From Leptotrichia sp. oral taxon 215 str. W9775 (GTDB lineage Bacteria > Fusobacteriota > Fusobacteriia > Fusobacteriales > Leptotrichiaceae): a DNA stretch of 64,000 bases. The notes under the pieces are model-generated. The model searched no databases. It was not told the origin of the DNA and worked only from the letters and a program-made list of their open reading frames with translations. Where the stretch lies: assembly GCF_000469505.1 (NCBI RefSeq), contig NZ_KI272826.1:55849-119848 (forward strand), written 5' to 3'. Positions 25,998 through 34,289 of this stretch are shown one piece after another (position 1 is the stretch's first letter; each line of letters begins with the position of its first letter). The position numbers and the translations under genes were made by a program.

Positions 25998-28163
25998 TTG
26001 GAAATCTTAAGTAGTGTGGCAAAGGAATTAAACCTAAAATTGTCACAGGTTGAAAACACCGTAAACCTTTTTGATGAAGGTGCGACTGTTCCCTTTATAG
26101 CACGTTACAGAAAAGAAGTTACTGGTAATCTGGATGAAGAGCAGATAAGGGAAGTAATTGAAAAAGTTACATACTACAGAAATCTTGAAAAAAGAAAAGA
26201 AGAAGTTATAAGGCTTATAGAAGAGCAGGGAAAACTTACTGAAGAACTGAAAGCAAGCATAACAAACGCTTTAAAACTGCAGGAAGTGGAAGATCTGTAT
26301 CTGCCTTATAAGAAAAAGAAAAAGACAAAAGCCGATATTGCAAAGGATCAGGGACTGGAACCGTTATCAATATTCGCTTTATTGCCGAAAACAACTATGG
26401 ATTCCTTAAAAACTGAAGCAGAAAAATATATTACAGAAGAAGTTCCTACAGTGGAAGCTGCAATTGAAGGGGTACATCTGATTATTGCACAGAATTTATC
26501 TGAAGACATAAAAATAAGGGAATTTTTAAGGGAAAGAATTGCAAAATATGGAATACTTACTTCAAAAGTAATTGAAAAGAATAAAGGCGAAGATGAAAAA
26601 GGCGTGTATCAGGATTATTATGAATATTCAGAAGCTATTGAAAAGGCGGCTTCAAATAGAATTCTAGCATTAAACAGAGGAGAAAAGGAAAAAATTCTGA
26701 AGGTTGACATAGATATAGATGAAAAAACTGAAGAATTTATAATGAACTTCATACTGAAAACTTTTGGAAATAAAAATCTGACTGAATTTTACAGGGAAAT
26801 TATAAGGGATTCCCTTGACAGACTTGCATATCCGTCAATAAAAAATGAAGTGAGAAATATATATACTGAAAAAGCCGAAGAGGAAGCAATAAATATATTT
26901 TCAGAAAATCTGGAAAAACTGCTGCTTCAGCCGCCATTATCTAAAAAAACACTTATGGGTCTTGATCCGGGATACAGGACAGGATGTAAAATGGTTGTTA
27001 TAAATAAGGACGGATTCTATGAAACAAACGATGTTCTTTATCTTGTTGAGGAAATGCACAATCCAAGACAGCTTGCAGAGGCTAAAAAGAAAATATTAAA
27101 CTACATTGATAAATATGGTGTGGATATAATAGCAATAGGAAATGGTACAGCATCGAGGGAAACAGAAAGCTTTGTAGCTAAAATAATAAAGGAAGCCAAC
27201 AGACAGGTGTCATATCTGATAGTAAGTGAAGCAGGAGCATCAGTGTATTCGGCTTCAAAACTTGCGATAGAGGAGTTTCCTGATCTGGATGTTACTGCAA
27301 GGGGAGCAATATCAATTGCCAGAAGAATACAGGATCCTATGGCTGAGCTTGTAAAGATAGATCCGAAGTCAATAGGAGTTGGAATGTACCAGCATGATGT
27401 AAATCAGAAAAAATTAAACGAAACATTGGAACAGACGATAGAACACGTGGTAAATAATGTTGGAGTAAATATTAATACTGCGTCATGGGCACTTCTTAGC
27501 TTTGTATCAGGAATTAAGAAAAATGTGGCTAAAAATCTTGTGGATTACAGACATGAAAATGGGGACTTTAAAGATAGAAAACAGCTTAAGAAGGTAAAAG
27601 GTCTTGGAGACAAGGCGTTTGAGCAGATGGCAGGGTTCGTAGTGGTGCCTGATAGTGAAAATCCTCTTGACAATACAATAATTCACCCTGAATCCTATCA
27701 TATTGCAGAAACAATACTGAAGGAAGCAGGATGTAAAGTTTCTGACCTGAAGGAAAATCTGGATGAAGTAAGACAGAAGCTGAAAACAGTTAATCTGGAT
27801 AAAATTATAAAGGAAAATGACTTTGGGCCTCAGACTGCAAAAGATGTATATGAAGCGCTTTTGAAGGATAGAAGGGATCCAAGGGATGAATTTGAAAAGC
27901 CTTTATTAAGATCTGATATACTGAACATGGATGACCTTAAGGAAGGAATGGTTCTTGAAGGAACTGTTAGAAACGTCGCAAAATTTGGGGTTTTTGTAGA
28001 TATAGGATTAAAAAATGATGCATTGATTCACATATCCCAAATATCGGATAAATTTGTATCAGATCCTACAAAAGTACTGTCAGTAGGACAAATAATAAAA
28101 GTTAAAATCCTATCACTTGACAAGGAAAGAGGAAGAGTGGGGCTTACAAGAAAAGGTATCTAA
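25998..28163 (+). CDS. tex: Tex-family RNA-binding transcription accessory protein
   Basis: A 721-residue cytoplasmic nucleic-acid-binding protein found in most bacteria. It contains an N-terminal helical region, a YqgF/RNase H-like domain (GLDPGYRTGCK near 325), helix-hairpin-helix motifs (VKGLGDKAFEQMAG near 540) and a C-terminal S1 RNA-binding domain (GMVLEGTVRNVAKFGVFVDI, about 652-671). It begins at TTG 25998, 8 bases after GGAGG. It diverges from the ATPase operon. A TAAAAT box at 25923-25928 is a possible -10, but its -35 is poor. Confidence 0.94.
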   Translation: MEILSSVAKELNLKLSQVENTVNLFDEGATVPFIARYRKEVTGNLDEEQIREVIEKVTYYRNLEKRKEEVIRLIEEQGKLTEELKASITNALKLQEVEDLYLPYKKKKKTKADIAKDQGLEPLSIFALLPKTTMDSLKTEAEKYITEEVPTVEAAIEGVHLIIAQNLSEDIKIREFLRERIAKYGILTSKVIEKNKGEDEKGVYQDYYEYSEAIEKAASNRILALNRGEKEKILKVDIDIDEKTEEFIMNFILKTFGNKNLTEFYREIIRDSLDRLAYPSIKNEVRNIYTEKAEEEAINIFSENLEKLLLQPPLSKKTLMGLDPGYRTGCKMVVINKDGFYETNDVLYLVEEMHNPRQLAEAKKKILNYIDKYGVDIIAIGNGTASRETESFVAKIIKEANRQVSYLIVSEAGASVYSASKLAIEEFPDLDVTARGAISIARRIQDPMAELVKIDPKSIGVGMYQHDVNQKKLNETLEQTIEHVVNNVGVNINTASWALLSFVSGIKKNVAKNLVDYRHENGDFKDRKQLKKVKGLGDKAFEQMAGFVVVPDSENPLDNTIIHPESYHIAETILKEAGCKVSDLKENLDEVRQKLKTVNLDKIIKENDFGPQTAKDVYEALLKDRRDPRDEFEKPLLRSDILNMDDLKEGMVLEGTVRNVAKFGVFVDIGLKNDALIHISQISDKFVSDPTKVLSVGQIIKVKILSLDKERGRVGLTRKGI

Positions 28164-28209
28164 TATTTTAAGTAATTAAATTATGAATAGAGAAAGAAGG
28201 TAAAGAGAG

Positions 28210-29784
28210 ATGAGTTTATTTTTAATTGGGCTTGTGCCTATAATTTTGTTTTTGGTTTTATTGGCAGGATTAAAAAAATCTGCAATGTTCAGTGCGTATA
28301 CTAGTTTATTGACTGCGATTGTTTTAACATTTGTTGTTCCAGCATGGAGAATGCCGGTACAGGGGATACTTGCTTCCATACTGGAAGGATTTGCGGTAGC
28401 GTGGATGCCAATAGGATTTGTAGTTATTGCGGCGTTGTTTGCATATGATCTGTCAGTAAAAACAGGAAAAATCGAAACAGTAAAAAAGATGCTGGGAAAT
28501 ATTACAACAGATAAAAGAGCGCAGGCGTTAGTACTGGCATGGGGATTTGGAGGATTCATAGAAGGTATAGCAGGATATGGAACAGCAGTTGCAATTCCTG
28601 CGGCAATAATGGTGTCACTAGGATTTAATCCATTGAATGCGGCGTTGATATGCCTTATAGCAAACTCTACACCAACAGCATTTGGTACAGTAGGACTGCC
28701 TGTTACAACAATGGTTTCAAAACTGGGACTTGACAAGGCAGGGAACTTTACACCTCTGTTTACATCATTGTTATTACTTATATTGACATGCCTGATTCCA
28801 TTTATTATTGTTCAAATGGCAAATAAGGAAATAGAAGGTGGAAAAAATCCTGCATTTGGAAAAGGAATAATTCCGGTAATTATAGCTTCAATTTTGGGAT
28901 ATCTTATACAGCCTGCAATAGCATTTACAATGGGAGCAGAGCTGACAACAATATTATCAAGCTTACTTGCAATGATATTAATGATAGTGTCTATAAAAAT
29001 GTTTGTTAAAAATGATGAGGGATTTGAAAAGGCTCATGTTACAGGACAGGAAGCTATTCTTGCGTGGCTGCCTTATATTCTGATGATAGTACTTATAGTG
29101 GGAACAAGTCCGGTTGTGGAACATATCCATACAATGCTGGAACCTACTACTACTAAATTTAACTTTGCTTTAGGAAATCAGAAAGCATGGTTTAATGACG
29201 GAGGAGATCCAAGTGTAACATTTAAATGGTTATTAGCTCCTGCGGCACCATTATTTTTAGCAACAGTAATTGCAGGATTTATACAAAGAGCTAAAATAAA
29301 GGACATGGGGGAAGTGCTGTGGCATACAACAGTTCACAAAATTCCTTCATTAACAGTAATTATGGGAATAGTTGCATTATCAGTAGTTATGAAACACAGT
29401 GGAATGATACAAAGTATAGCTGACGGATTTGTAAGCCTTACAGGAAAAGGATTCCCGCTGATTTCACCATTCCTTGGAACAATAGGAACATTTGTTACGG
29501 GAAGTGACCTTTCATCAAACTTGCTGTTTGGAGATCTGCAGCATAGTGTTGCTGAAGGACTGAAACCAGGAAGTGACATGTTGAAATCATTGTTTATAGC
29601 TGCAAATACTGCAGGAGCAACAGGAGGAAAAATGATATCACCTCAAAATATTGCAATAGCGGCTTCTACTGTTGGACTTGTAGGACAGGAAGGGGATATG
29701 CTGAAATTTACTATTAAATACTCAATAGTTTATGCAATAATTTTAGGTATACTTGTATTCATCGGAAGCGGAATGATAGCTTAA
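28210..29784 (+). CDS. L-lactate permease (LctP family)
   Basis: An integral membrane lactate/glycolate:proton symporter family protein, 524 residues and about 12-14 helices. The conserved stretch WGFGGFIEGIAGYGTAVAIP (about 117-136) and the C-terminal SDLSSNLLFGDLQ and GATGGKMISPQNIAIA blocks are typical of LctP/LldP/GlcA. AGAAGG precedes the ATG, 46 bases after tex. In a lactate-forming fermenter it could work in uptake or export. No lactate dehydrogenase gene is adjacent. Confidence 0.92.
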   Translation: MSLFLIGLVPIILFLVLLAGLKKSAMFSAYTSLLTAIVLTFVVPAWRMPVQGILASILEGFAVAWMPIGFVVIAALFAYDLSVKTGKIETVKKMLGNITTDKRAQALVLAWGFGGFIEGIAGYGTAVAIPAAIMVSLGFNPLNAALICLIANSTPTAFGTVGLPVTTMVSKLGLDKAGNFTPLFTSLLLLILTCLIPFIIVQMANKEIEGGKNPAFGKGIIPVIIASILGYLIQPAIAFTMGAELTTILSSLLAMILMIVSIKMFVKNDEGFEKAHVTGQEAILAWLPYILMIVLIVGTSPVVEHIHTMLEPTTTKFNFALGNQKAWFNDGGDPSVTFKWLLAPAAPLFLATVIAGFIQRAKIKDMGEVLWHTTVHKIPSLTVIMGIVALSVVMKHSGMIQSIADGFVSLTGKGFPLISPFLGTIGTFVTGSDLSSNLLFGDLQHSVAEGLKPGSDMLKSLFIAANTAGATGGKMISPQNIAIAASTVGLVGQEGDMLKFTIKYSIVYAIILGILVFIGSGMIA

Positions 29785-29807
29785 TTATAAAAAAATGGTA
29801 AAATGGA

Positions 29808-29835
29808 ATATGAGGGCGGCGATGAGCCCTCATAT
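29808..29835 (+). promoter_or_regulatory. stable hairpin in the lctP-ileS spacer
   Basis: A 10-bp perfect stem (29808-29817 with 29826-29835, core GAGGGC/GCCCTC) with an 8-base loop. It lies 25 bases before the ileS start and has no T run, so it is not a standard terminator. It may be a processing or stability element, or a leader for ileS. Confidence 0.5.
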
Positions 29836-29860
29836 AAACAACAAAAAAATTGGAGGAGAA

Positions 29861-32656
29861 ATGTCAGAAGAACAGAATGTTGAAAAGGTAGATTATGCGG
29901 GAACGTTAAATTTACCGAAAACAAGCTTTAAAATGAAAGCAAATCTGGCTCAGAAGGAGCCAATCACTCTAAGGGACTGGAATAAGGCAAATATTTATGA
30001 AAAATCCCTGAAGGAAGACAAAGGATATTTCATATTGCATGATGGACCGCCATATGCAAATGGTAATATTCATATAGGACATGCCTTGAATAAAGTTCTG
30101 AAGGATATAATTTTAAAATATAAAAGATTGAGAGGCTATAATGCTCCGTATATTCCTGGATGGGATACACATGGACTGCCGATAGAATGGAAAATCATGG
30201 AGGAACTTGGAGAAAAGGCTAAAAGCATGACTCCACTTCAAATAAGACAGGAATGTAAGAAATATGCACTTAAATGGGTAGAAAAACAGAAAGCAGAATT
30301 TATAAGACTGGGAGTTCTAGGAAACTGGGATGATCCTTATGTTACATTAAGACCTGAATATGAAGCGGAACAGCTGAAAGTATTCAAGGAAATATATGAA
30401 AATGGATATGTATATAAAGGGTTAAAACCTGTATACTGGTCACCAACTACAGAAACTGCACTTGCTGAAGCGGAAATTGAATATAAGGATGTTGAATCAC
30501 ATTCAATTTATGTAAAATTTGAAGCAGAGCAGGATTTACTTGATAAACTTGGAGTAGATGAAGCAAGTATCCTAATATGGACAACTACTCCATGGACATT
30601 GCCGGCAAACTTGGGAGTGTTCCTGCATCCTGAATTTGATTATGGACTTTATAAAACAGAAAAAGGAAACCTGATTTTAGCAAAAAGTCTTGCTGAAACA
30701 GTGTTTGCAACACTCGGATTATCTTATGAGCTATTGAAGGAATTTAAAGGAACAGAATTGGAAAAAACACATTACAGACATCCATTCTTAGATAGAAATG
30801 GATTAGTAATGCTTGGAGACTATGTAACTGCAGATGCAGGAACAGGAGCAGTCCATTCTGCACCTGGGCATGGGGTGGATGACTACAACTATGCATTAAA
30901 ATATAATATAGGAATATTGTCTCCTGTTGATGACAGAGGTCACATGACAAAAGAAGCAGGTAAATACGAAGGTATGTTCTATGCAAAGGCAAGCAATGTA
31001 ATAGTGGAAGACCTTACTGAAAGTGGCCATCTGCTTCACCACAGTAAATTTACCCATTCATATCCCCACGACTGGAGAAGTAAAAAGCCTGTAATTTTCA
31101 GGGCAACTGAACAGTGGTTTATAAGTGTTGATGAAAGCGATATCAGACAGAATGCGCTGGATGCACTGAAGGATGTTGAATTTGTTCCTGAATGGGGGAA
31201 AAATAGAATTAATGCAATGCTTGAAACAAGACCGGACTGGACTATTTCAAGACAGAGAGTATGGGGAGTACCGATACCTATATTCTATAACAGGGAAACA
31301 AATGAAGTTATATATGAGCCTGAAATAATGGATAAAGTTATTGAGTTAGTAAAAAAAGAAGGAACTGACATATGGTGGAAATATGAAGCTGAAGAAATCA
31401 TAGGGGAAGAACTGCTTGAAAAATATAACCTGAAAGATACTCCATTAAGAAAAGAAAGAAGTATAATGGACGTATGGTTTGATTCAGGAGTTTCACACAG
31501 AGGAGTTCTTGTGCCAAGGGAATTGCCAAGACCTGCAGACCTTTACCTTGAAGGAAGTGACCAGCATAGAGGATGGTTCCAGTCATCACTGCTGACTTCG
31601 ATAGCAAGTACAAAGGATGCACCATATAGAAGAATACTTACTCACGGATTTGTAATGGATGGACAAGGTAGAAAAATGTCAAAATCATTGGGAAATACTA
31701 TACTTCCTAAAGATATTACTGAAAAATATGGAGCTGATATTCTGAGACTTTGGGTATCTTCAGTAGATTACAGGGAAGATGTAAGAATTTCTGAAAATAT
31801 ACTTCAGCAAATGTCTGATGCATATAGAAGAATAAGAAATACTGCAAGATTCCTTATGGGAAATTTAAGCGATTTCAATTATTCAGAAGACAAGGTTGAA
31901 TATAATGAAATGTTTGAAATTGATAAATGGGCTATGCATAAGCTTGAAGAATTAAAGGAAAAGACTACAAAATATTATGATAAATATGAATTTTACAGTT
32001 TATTCCAGGAAATAACATATTTCTGTTCAATTGAAATGTCTTCTTTCTATCTGGATATAGTAAAAGACAGACTTTACTGTGAAAATAAGAAATCTCTTGA
32101 AAGAAGAAGTGCACAAACTGTACTGACAGAAGTGTTAAGAGTTCTTGTAAGGGTAATTTCTCCTGTGCTGTCATTTACGGCAGAAGAAATCTGGGAAAGA
32201 ATACCTGAAAGTATAAAAGAGGAAGAAAGTGTTCATTTAACTTCATGGATTGAAGCAAATCCTGAATATAAAAATGAAGGACTTGCTAAAAAATGGGAAA
32301 AGATATATCATTTAAGAAAAGAAGTTAATAAAAAGCTTGAAGCTGAAAGACAGGCCGGAATGATAGGGCACTCACTTGATGCAATAGTTCTTCTTAATAT
32401 ATCAAATGATGAATATGCATTCCTGAAGGAATATACAGAAGCTGAAGTTTCTGACCTGTTTATTGTTTCACAAGTTAAGTTTGTAAATGACAGATTAAAT
32501 GAAAGTGAAATAGATGGAATTACCATCGCTGTAGAAAAAGCATCTGGAGAAAAATGTGAAAGATGTTGGAAATATGATGAGGAAGTTGGTCATGACCACG
32601 AACATACAGATGTATGTCCGAGATGTGCCAAAGTTCTTAATTCTTTGGAAAAATAG
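29861..32656 (+). CDS. ileS: isoleucyl-tRNA synthetase
   Basis: Charges tRNA-Ile in the cytoplasm. It is a class I synthetase of 931 residues. The HIGH motif is GNIHIGHALNK (about residues 67-77), the editing CP1 domain contains ILIWTTTPWTLPANLG and the GTGAVHSAPGHG block, and KMSKS is at GRKMSKSLGNT (about 604). A C-terminal zinc finger is visible as CERCWKY and CPRCAK. The frame is open from 29795, but GGAGGAGAA directly precedes ATG 29861. There is no T-box in the short upstream spacer. Confidence 0.97.
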   Translation: MSEEQNVEKVDYAGTLNLPKTSFKMKANLAQKEPITLRDWNKANIYEKSLKEDKGYFILHDGPPYANGNIHIGHALNKVLKDIILKYKRLRGYNAPYIPGWDTHGLPIEWKIMEELGEKAKSMTPLQIRQECKKYALKWVEKQKAEFIRLGVLGNWDDPYVTLRPEYEAEQLKVFKEIYENGYVYKGLKPVYWSPTTETALAEAEIEYKDVESHSIYVKFEAEQDLLDKLGVDEASILIWTTTPWTLPANLGVFLHPEFDYGLYKTEKGNLILAKSLAETVFATLGLSYELLKEFKGTELEKTHYRHPFLDRNGLVMLGDYVTADAGTGAVHSAPGHGVDDYNYALKYNIGILSPVDDRGHMTKEAGKYEGMFYAKASNVIVEDLTESGHLLHHSKFTHSYPHDWRSKKPVIFRATEQWFISVDESDIRQNALDALKDVEFVPEWGKNRINAMLETRPDWTISRQRVWGVPIPIFYNRETNEVIYEPEIMDKVIELVKKEGTDIWWKYEAEEIIGEELLEKYNLKDTPLRKERSIMDVWFDSGVSHRGVLVPRELPRPADLYLEGSDQHRGWFQSSLLTSIASTKDAPYRRILTHGFVMDGQGRKMSKSLGNTILPKDITEKYGADILRLWVSSVDYREDVRISENILQQMSDAYRRIRNTARFLMGNLSDFNYSEDKVEYNEMFEIDKWAMHKLEELKEKTTKYYDKYEFYSLFQEITYFCSIEMSSFYLDIVKDRLYCENKKSLERRSAQTVLTEVLRVLVRVISPVLSFTAEEIWERIPESIKEEESVHLTSWIEANPEYKNEGLAKKWEKIYHLRKEVNKKLEAERQAGMIGHSLDAIVLLNISNDEYAFLKEYTEAEVSDLFIVSQVKFVNDRLNESEIDGITIAVEKASGEKCERCWKYDEEVGHDHEHTDVCPRCAKVLNSLEK

Positions 32657-32666
32657 CAATTAAAAA

Positions 32667-32732
32667 GAGGGTGTCTCAAAATTTGAAAAAAATAGGTTTA
32701 CATTATTTTTTAAGTTTTTTTGAGACAGCCTC
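32667..32732. repeat. MITE-like repeat, copy B (short)
   Basis: The ends GAGGGTGTCTCAAAA and TTTTGAGACAGCCTC form a near-perfect 15-bp inverted repeat. The interior (GAAAAAAATAGGTTTACATT and on) matches the right arm of copy A at about 5731-5780. It looks like an internally deleted copy. It follows ileS by 10 bases and could act as its terminator. Confidence 0.6.
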
Positions 32733-32776
32733 AGCAAATAAATTTATTTTTTCAAAATAGGAAAAAGGAAGGAAAT

Positions 32777-33244
32777 ATGCTTTATATAATAATTATTACA
32801 GTCCTTACGCTGATTGATCAATTCACAAAATCTGAGATGCTGTCTGTGGCAGATGGAAGTATTGGGTATTCGATACCAGTTATACCAGGATTTTTTCACT
32901 TTACCTATGTGGAAAACCATGGAGGAATTTTTGGACTGTTTCAGGGGAAAATTGGGGTATTTACAGTTGTCAGCTTACTTTTATTAGGGTATATAGTATT
33001 TACAGAGTATAAAAACTTTAAAAACTATACAAAATGGACAAAAATAGGAGTTTCCATAATAGCCGCAGGAGCCATAGGAAATATGATTGACAGAATATTC
33101 AGAGGGTTTGTCGTGGATATGATAGACTTTAACGGATTATGGCATTTTGTATTTAATGTTGCAGATATGTATGTGCATATAGGTATTTATATTATTGTAA
33201 TAGACTATCTTGTAAGAAAACATATGGAAAAGAATAGAAAATAG
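32777..33244 (+). CDS. lspA: lipoprotein signal peptidase (signal peptidase II)
   Basis: A membrane aspartyl protease that removes signal peptides from prolipoproteins. It is 155 residues with four helices. The catalytic aspartates are in GAIGNMIDR (about 98-106) and FNVADMYVHIG (about 130-140), and the ENHGGIFG motif is near 46. Starting at ATG 32777, preceded by GGAAGGAA, gives the normal length. An upstream ATG at 32720 lies inside repeat copy B and is rejected. The gene is sandwiched between repeat copies B and C. Its substrates would include the lipoprotein at 50758. Confidence 0.95.
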   Translation: MLYIIIITVLTLIDQFTKSEMLSVADGSIGYSIPVIPGFFHFTYVENHGGIFGLFQGKIGVFTVVSLLLLGYIVFTEYKNFKNYTKWTKIGVSIIAAGAIGNMIDRIFRGFVVDMIDFNGLWHFVFNVADMYVHIGIYIIVIDYLVRKHMEKNRK

Positions 33245-33251
33245 TCCATGT

Positions 33252-33332
33252 GGATGTCTCAAAATAGGAAAAATATAATAAATAAAACTATATTTTTCAT
33301 TTACTAAAATTTTACTCATATAAAAGAGCCTC
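33252..33332. repeat. MITE-like repeat, copy C (left arm only)
   Basis: About 75 bases match the left arm of copy A (5550-5628). The match begins at the TCTCAAAAT end and includes the identical run AAAATTTTACTCATATAAAA. The right arm is missing except for a possible GAGCCTC remnant at the end. It lies between lspA and glyQ. Confidence 0.6.
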
Positions 33333-33398
33333 ATGCTGATTTTAACTGATATATATTTAAAATATTTAAATAAAAAAATAAGGAAAGGATGGAGACAA

Positions 33399-34268
33399 AT
33401 GACTTTTCAGGAAATAATACTTACGTTGCAGAAATTCTGGGGAGAAAAAGGTTGTGTAATCGGGAATCCTTATGATGTGGAAACAGGAGCAGGAACATTT
33501 AACCCTGACACATTTTTAATGTCCTTAGGGCCTGAACCTTGGAAGGTTGCATATGTTGAACCGTCAAGAAGACCAAAAGATGGAAGATATGGAGAAAATC
33601 CAAACAGAGTTTATCAGCATCACCAGTTTCAGGTAATCATGAAACCGTCACCTGAAAATATCCAGGAGCTTTATCTTGAAAGCATGGTAGCTTTAGGAAT
33701 AGATCCGAAGAAGCATGATATAAGATTTGTTGAAGATAACTGGGAAAGTCCTACGCTTGGAGCATGGGGGCTAGGATGGGAAGTATGGCTTGATGGAATG
33801 GAAATTACGCAGTTTACTTATTTCCAACAGGTAGGTGGACTTGAAGTGGAAATAACTCCGGCTGAATTGACTTACGGACTAGAAAGAATAGCTCTTTATC
33901 TTCAGGACAAGGAAAATGTATATGACCTTGAATGGACAAAAGGAGTAAAATACGGAGAAAGACGTTTCCAGTATGAATATGAAATGTCCAAATACAGTTT
34001 TGAAGTGGCTGATGTACCTATGAATTTCCAGCTGTTTGACATGTATGAAAAGGAAGCGTTGAACTGCCTTGAACATAAGCTTGTATTACCGGCATATGAT
34101 TATGTTCTGAAATGTTCCCATACATTTAACAATCTTGATGCAAGAGGAGCCATCAGTACAACTGAAAGAATGTCGTATATTCTTAGAGTCAGAGATTTAG
34201 CAAAAAGATGTGCAGAACAATTTGTAGAAGTTAGAAAAGGATTGGGATATCCTTTACTGAAAAAGTAA
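33399..34268 (+). CDS. glyQ: glycyl-tRNA synthetase alpha subunit
   Basis: The catalytic subunit of the bacterial alpha2beta2 GlyRS, which charges tRNA-Gly. It is 289 residues, as expected. Typical blocks are FQEIILTLQKFWGEKGC at the N-terminus, MSLGPEPWKVAYVEPSRRP (about 46-64) and RVYQHHQFQVIMKPSP (about 72-87). The frame is open from 33333, but AAGGAAAGGATGGAG places the start at ATG 33399. glyS follows 21 bases later as one operon. No T-box leader was found upstream. Confidence 0.97.
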   Translation: MTFQEIILTLQKFWGEKGCVIGNPYDVETGAGTFNPDTFLMSLGPEPWKVAYVEPSRRPKDGRYGENPNRVYQHHQFQVIMKPSPENIQELYLESMVALGIDPKKHDIRFVEDNWESPTLGAWGLGWEVWLDGMEITQFTYFQQVGGLEVEITPAELTYGLERIALYLQDKENVYDLEWTKGVKYGERRFQYEYEMSKYSFEVADVPMNFQLFDMYEKEALNCLEHKLVLPAYDYVLKCSHTFNNLDARGAISTTERMSYILRVRDLAKRCAEQFVEVRKGLGYPLLKK

Positions 34269-34289
34269 AAAGGAAAGAGAGGAGATTAT

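Noticed and set aside
33245..33398. T-box or glycine riboswitch before glyQS
   Set aside because: The spacer is mostly repeat copy C, with no T-box consensus (no GGTGG..CCGCG segment) and no tandem aptamer-like stems.
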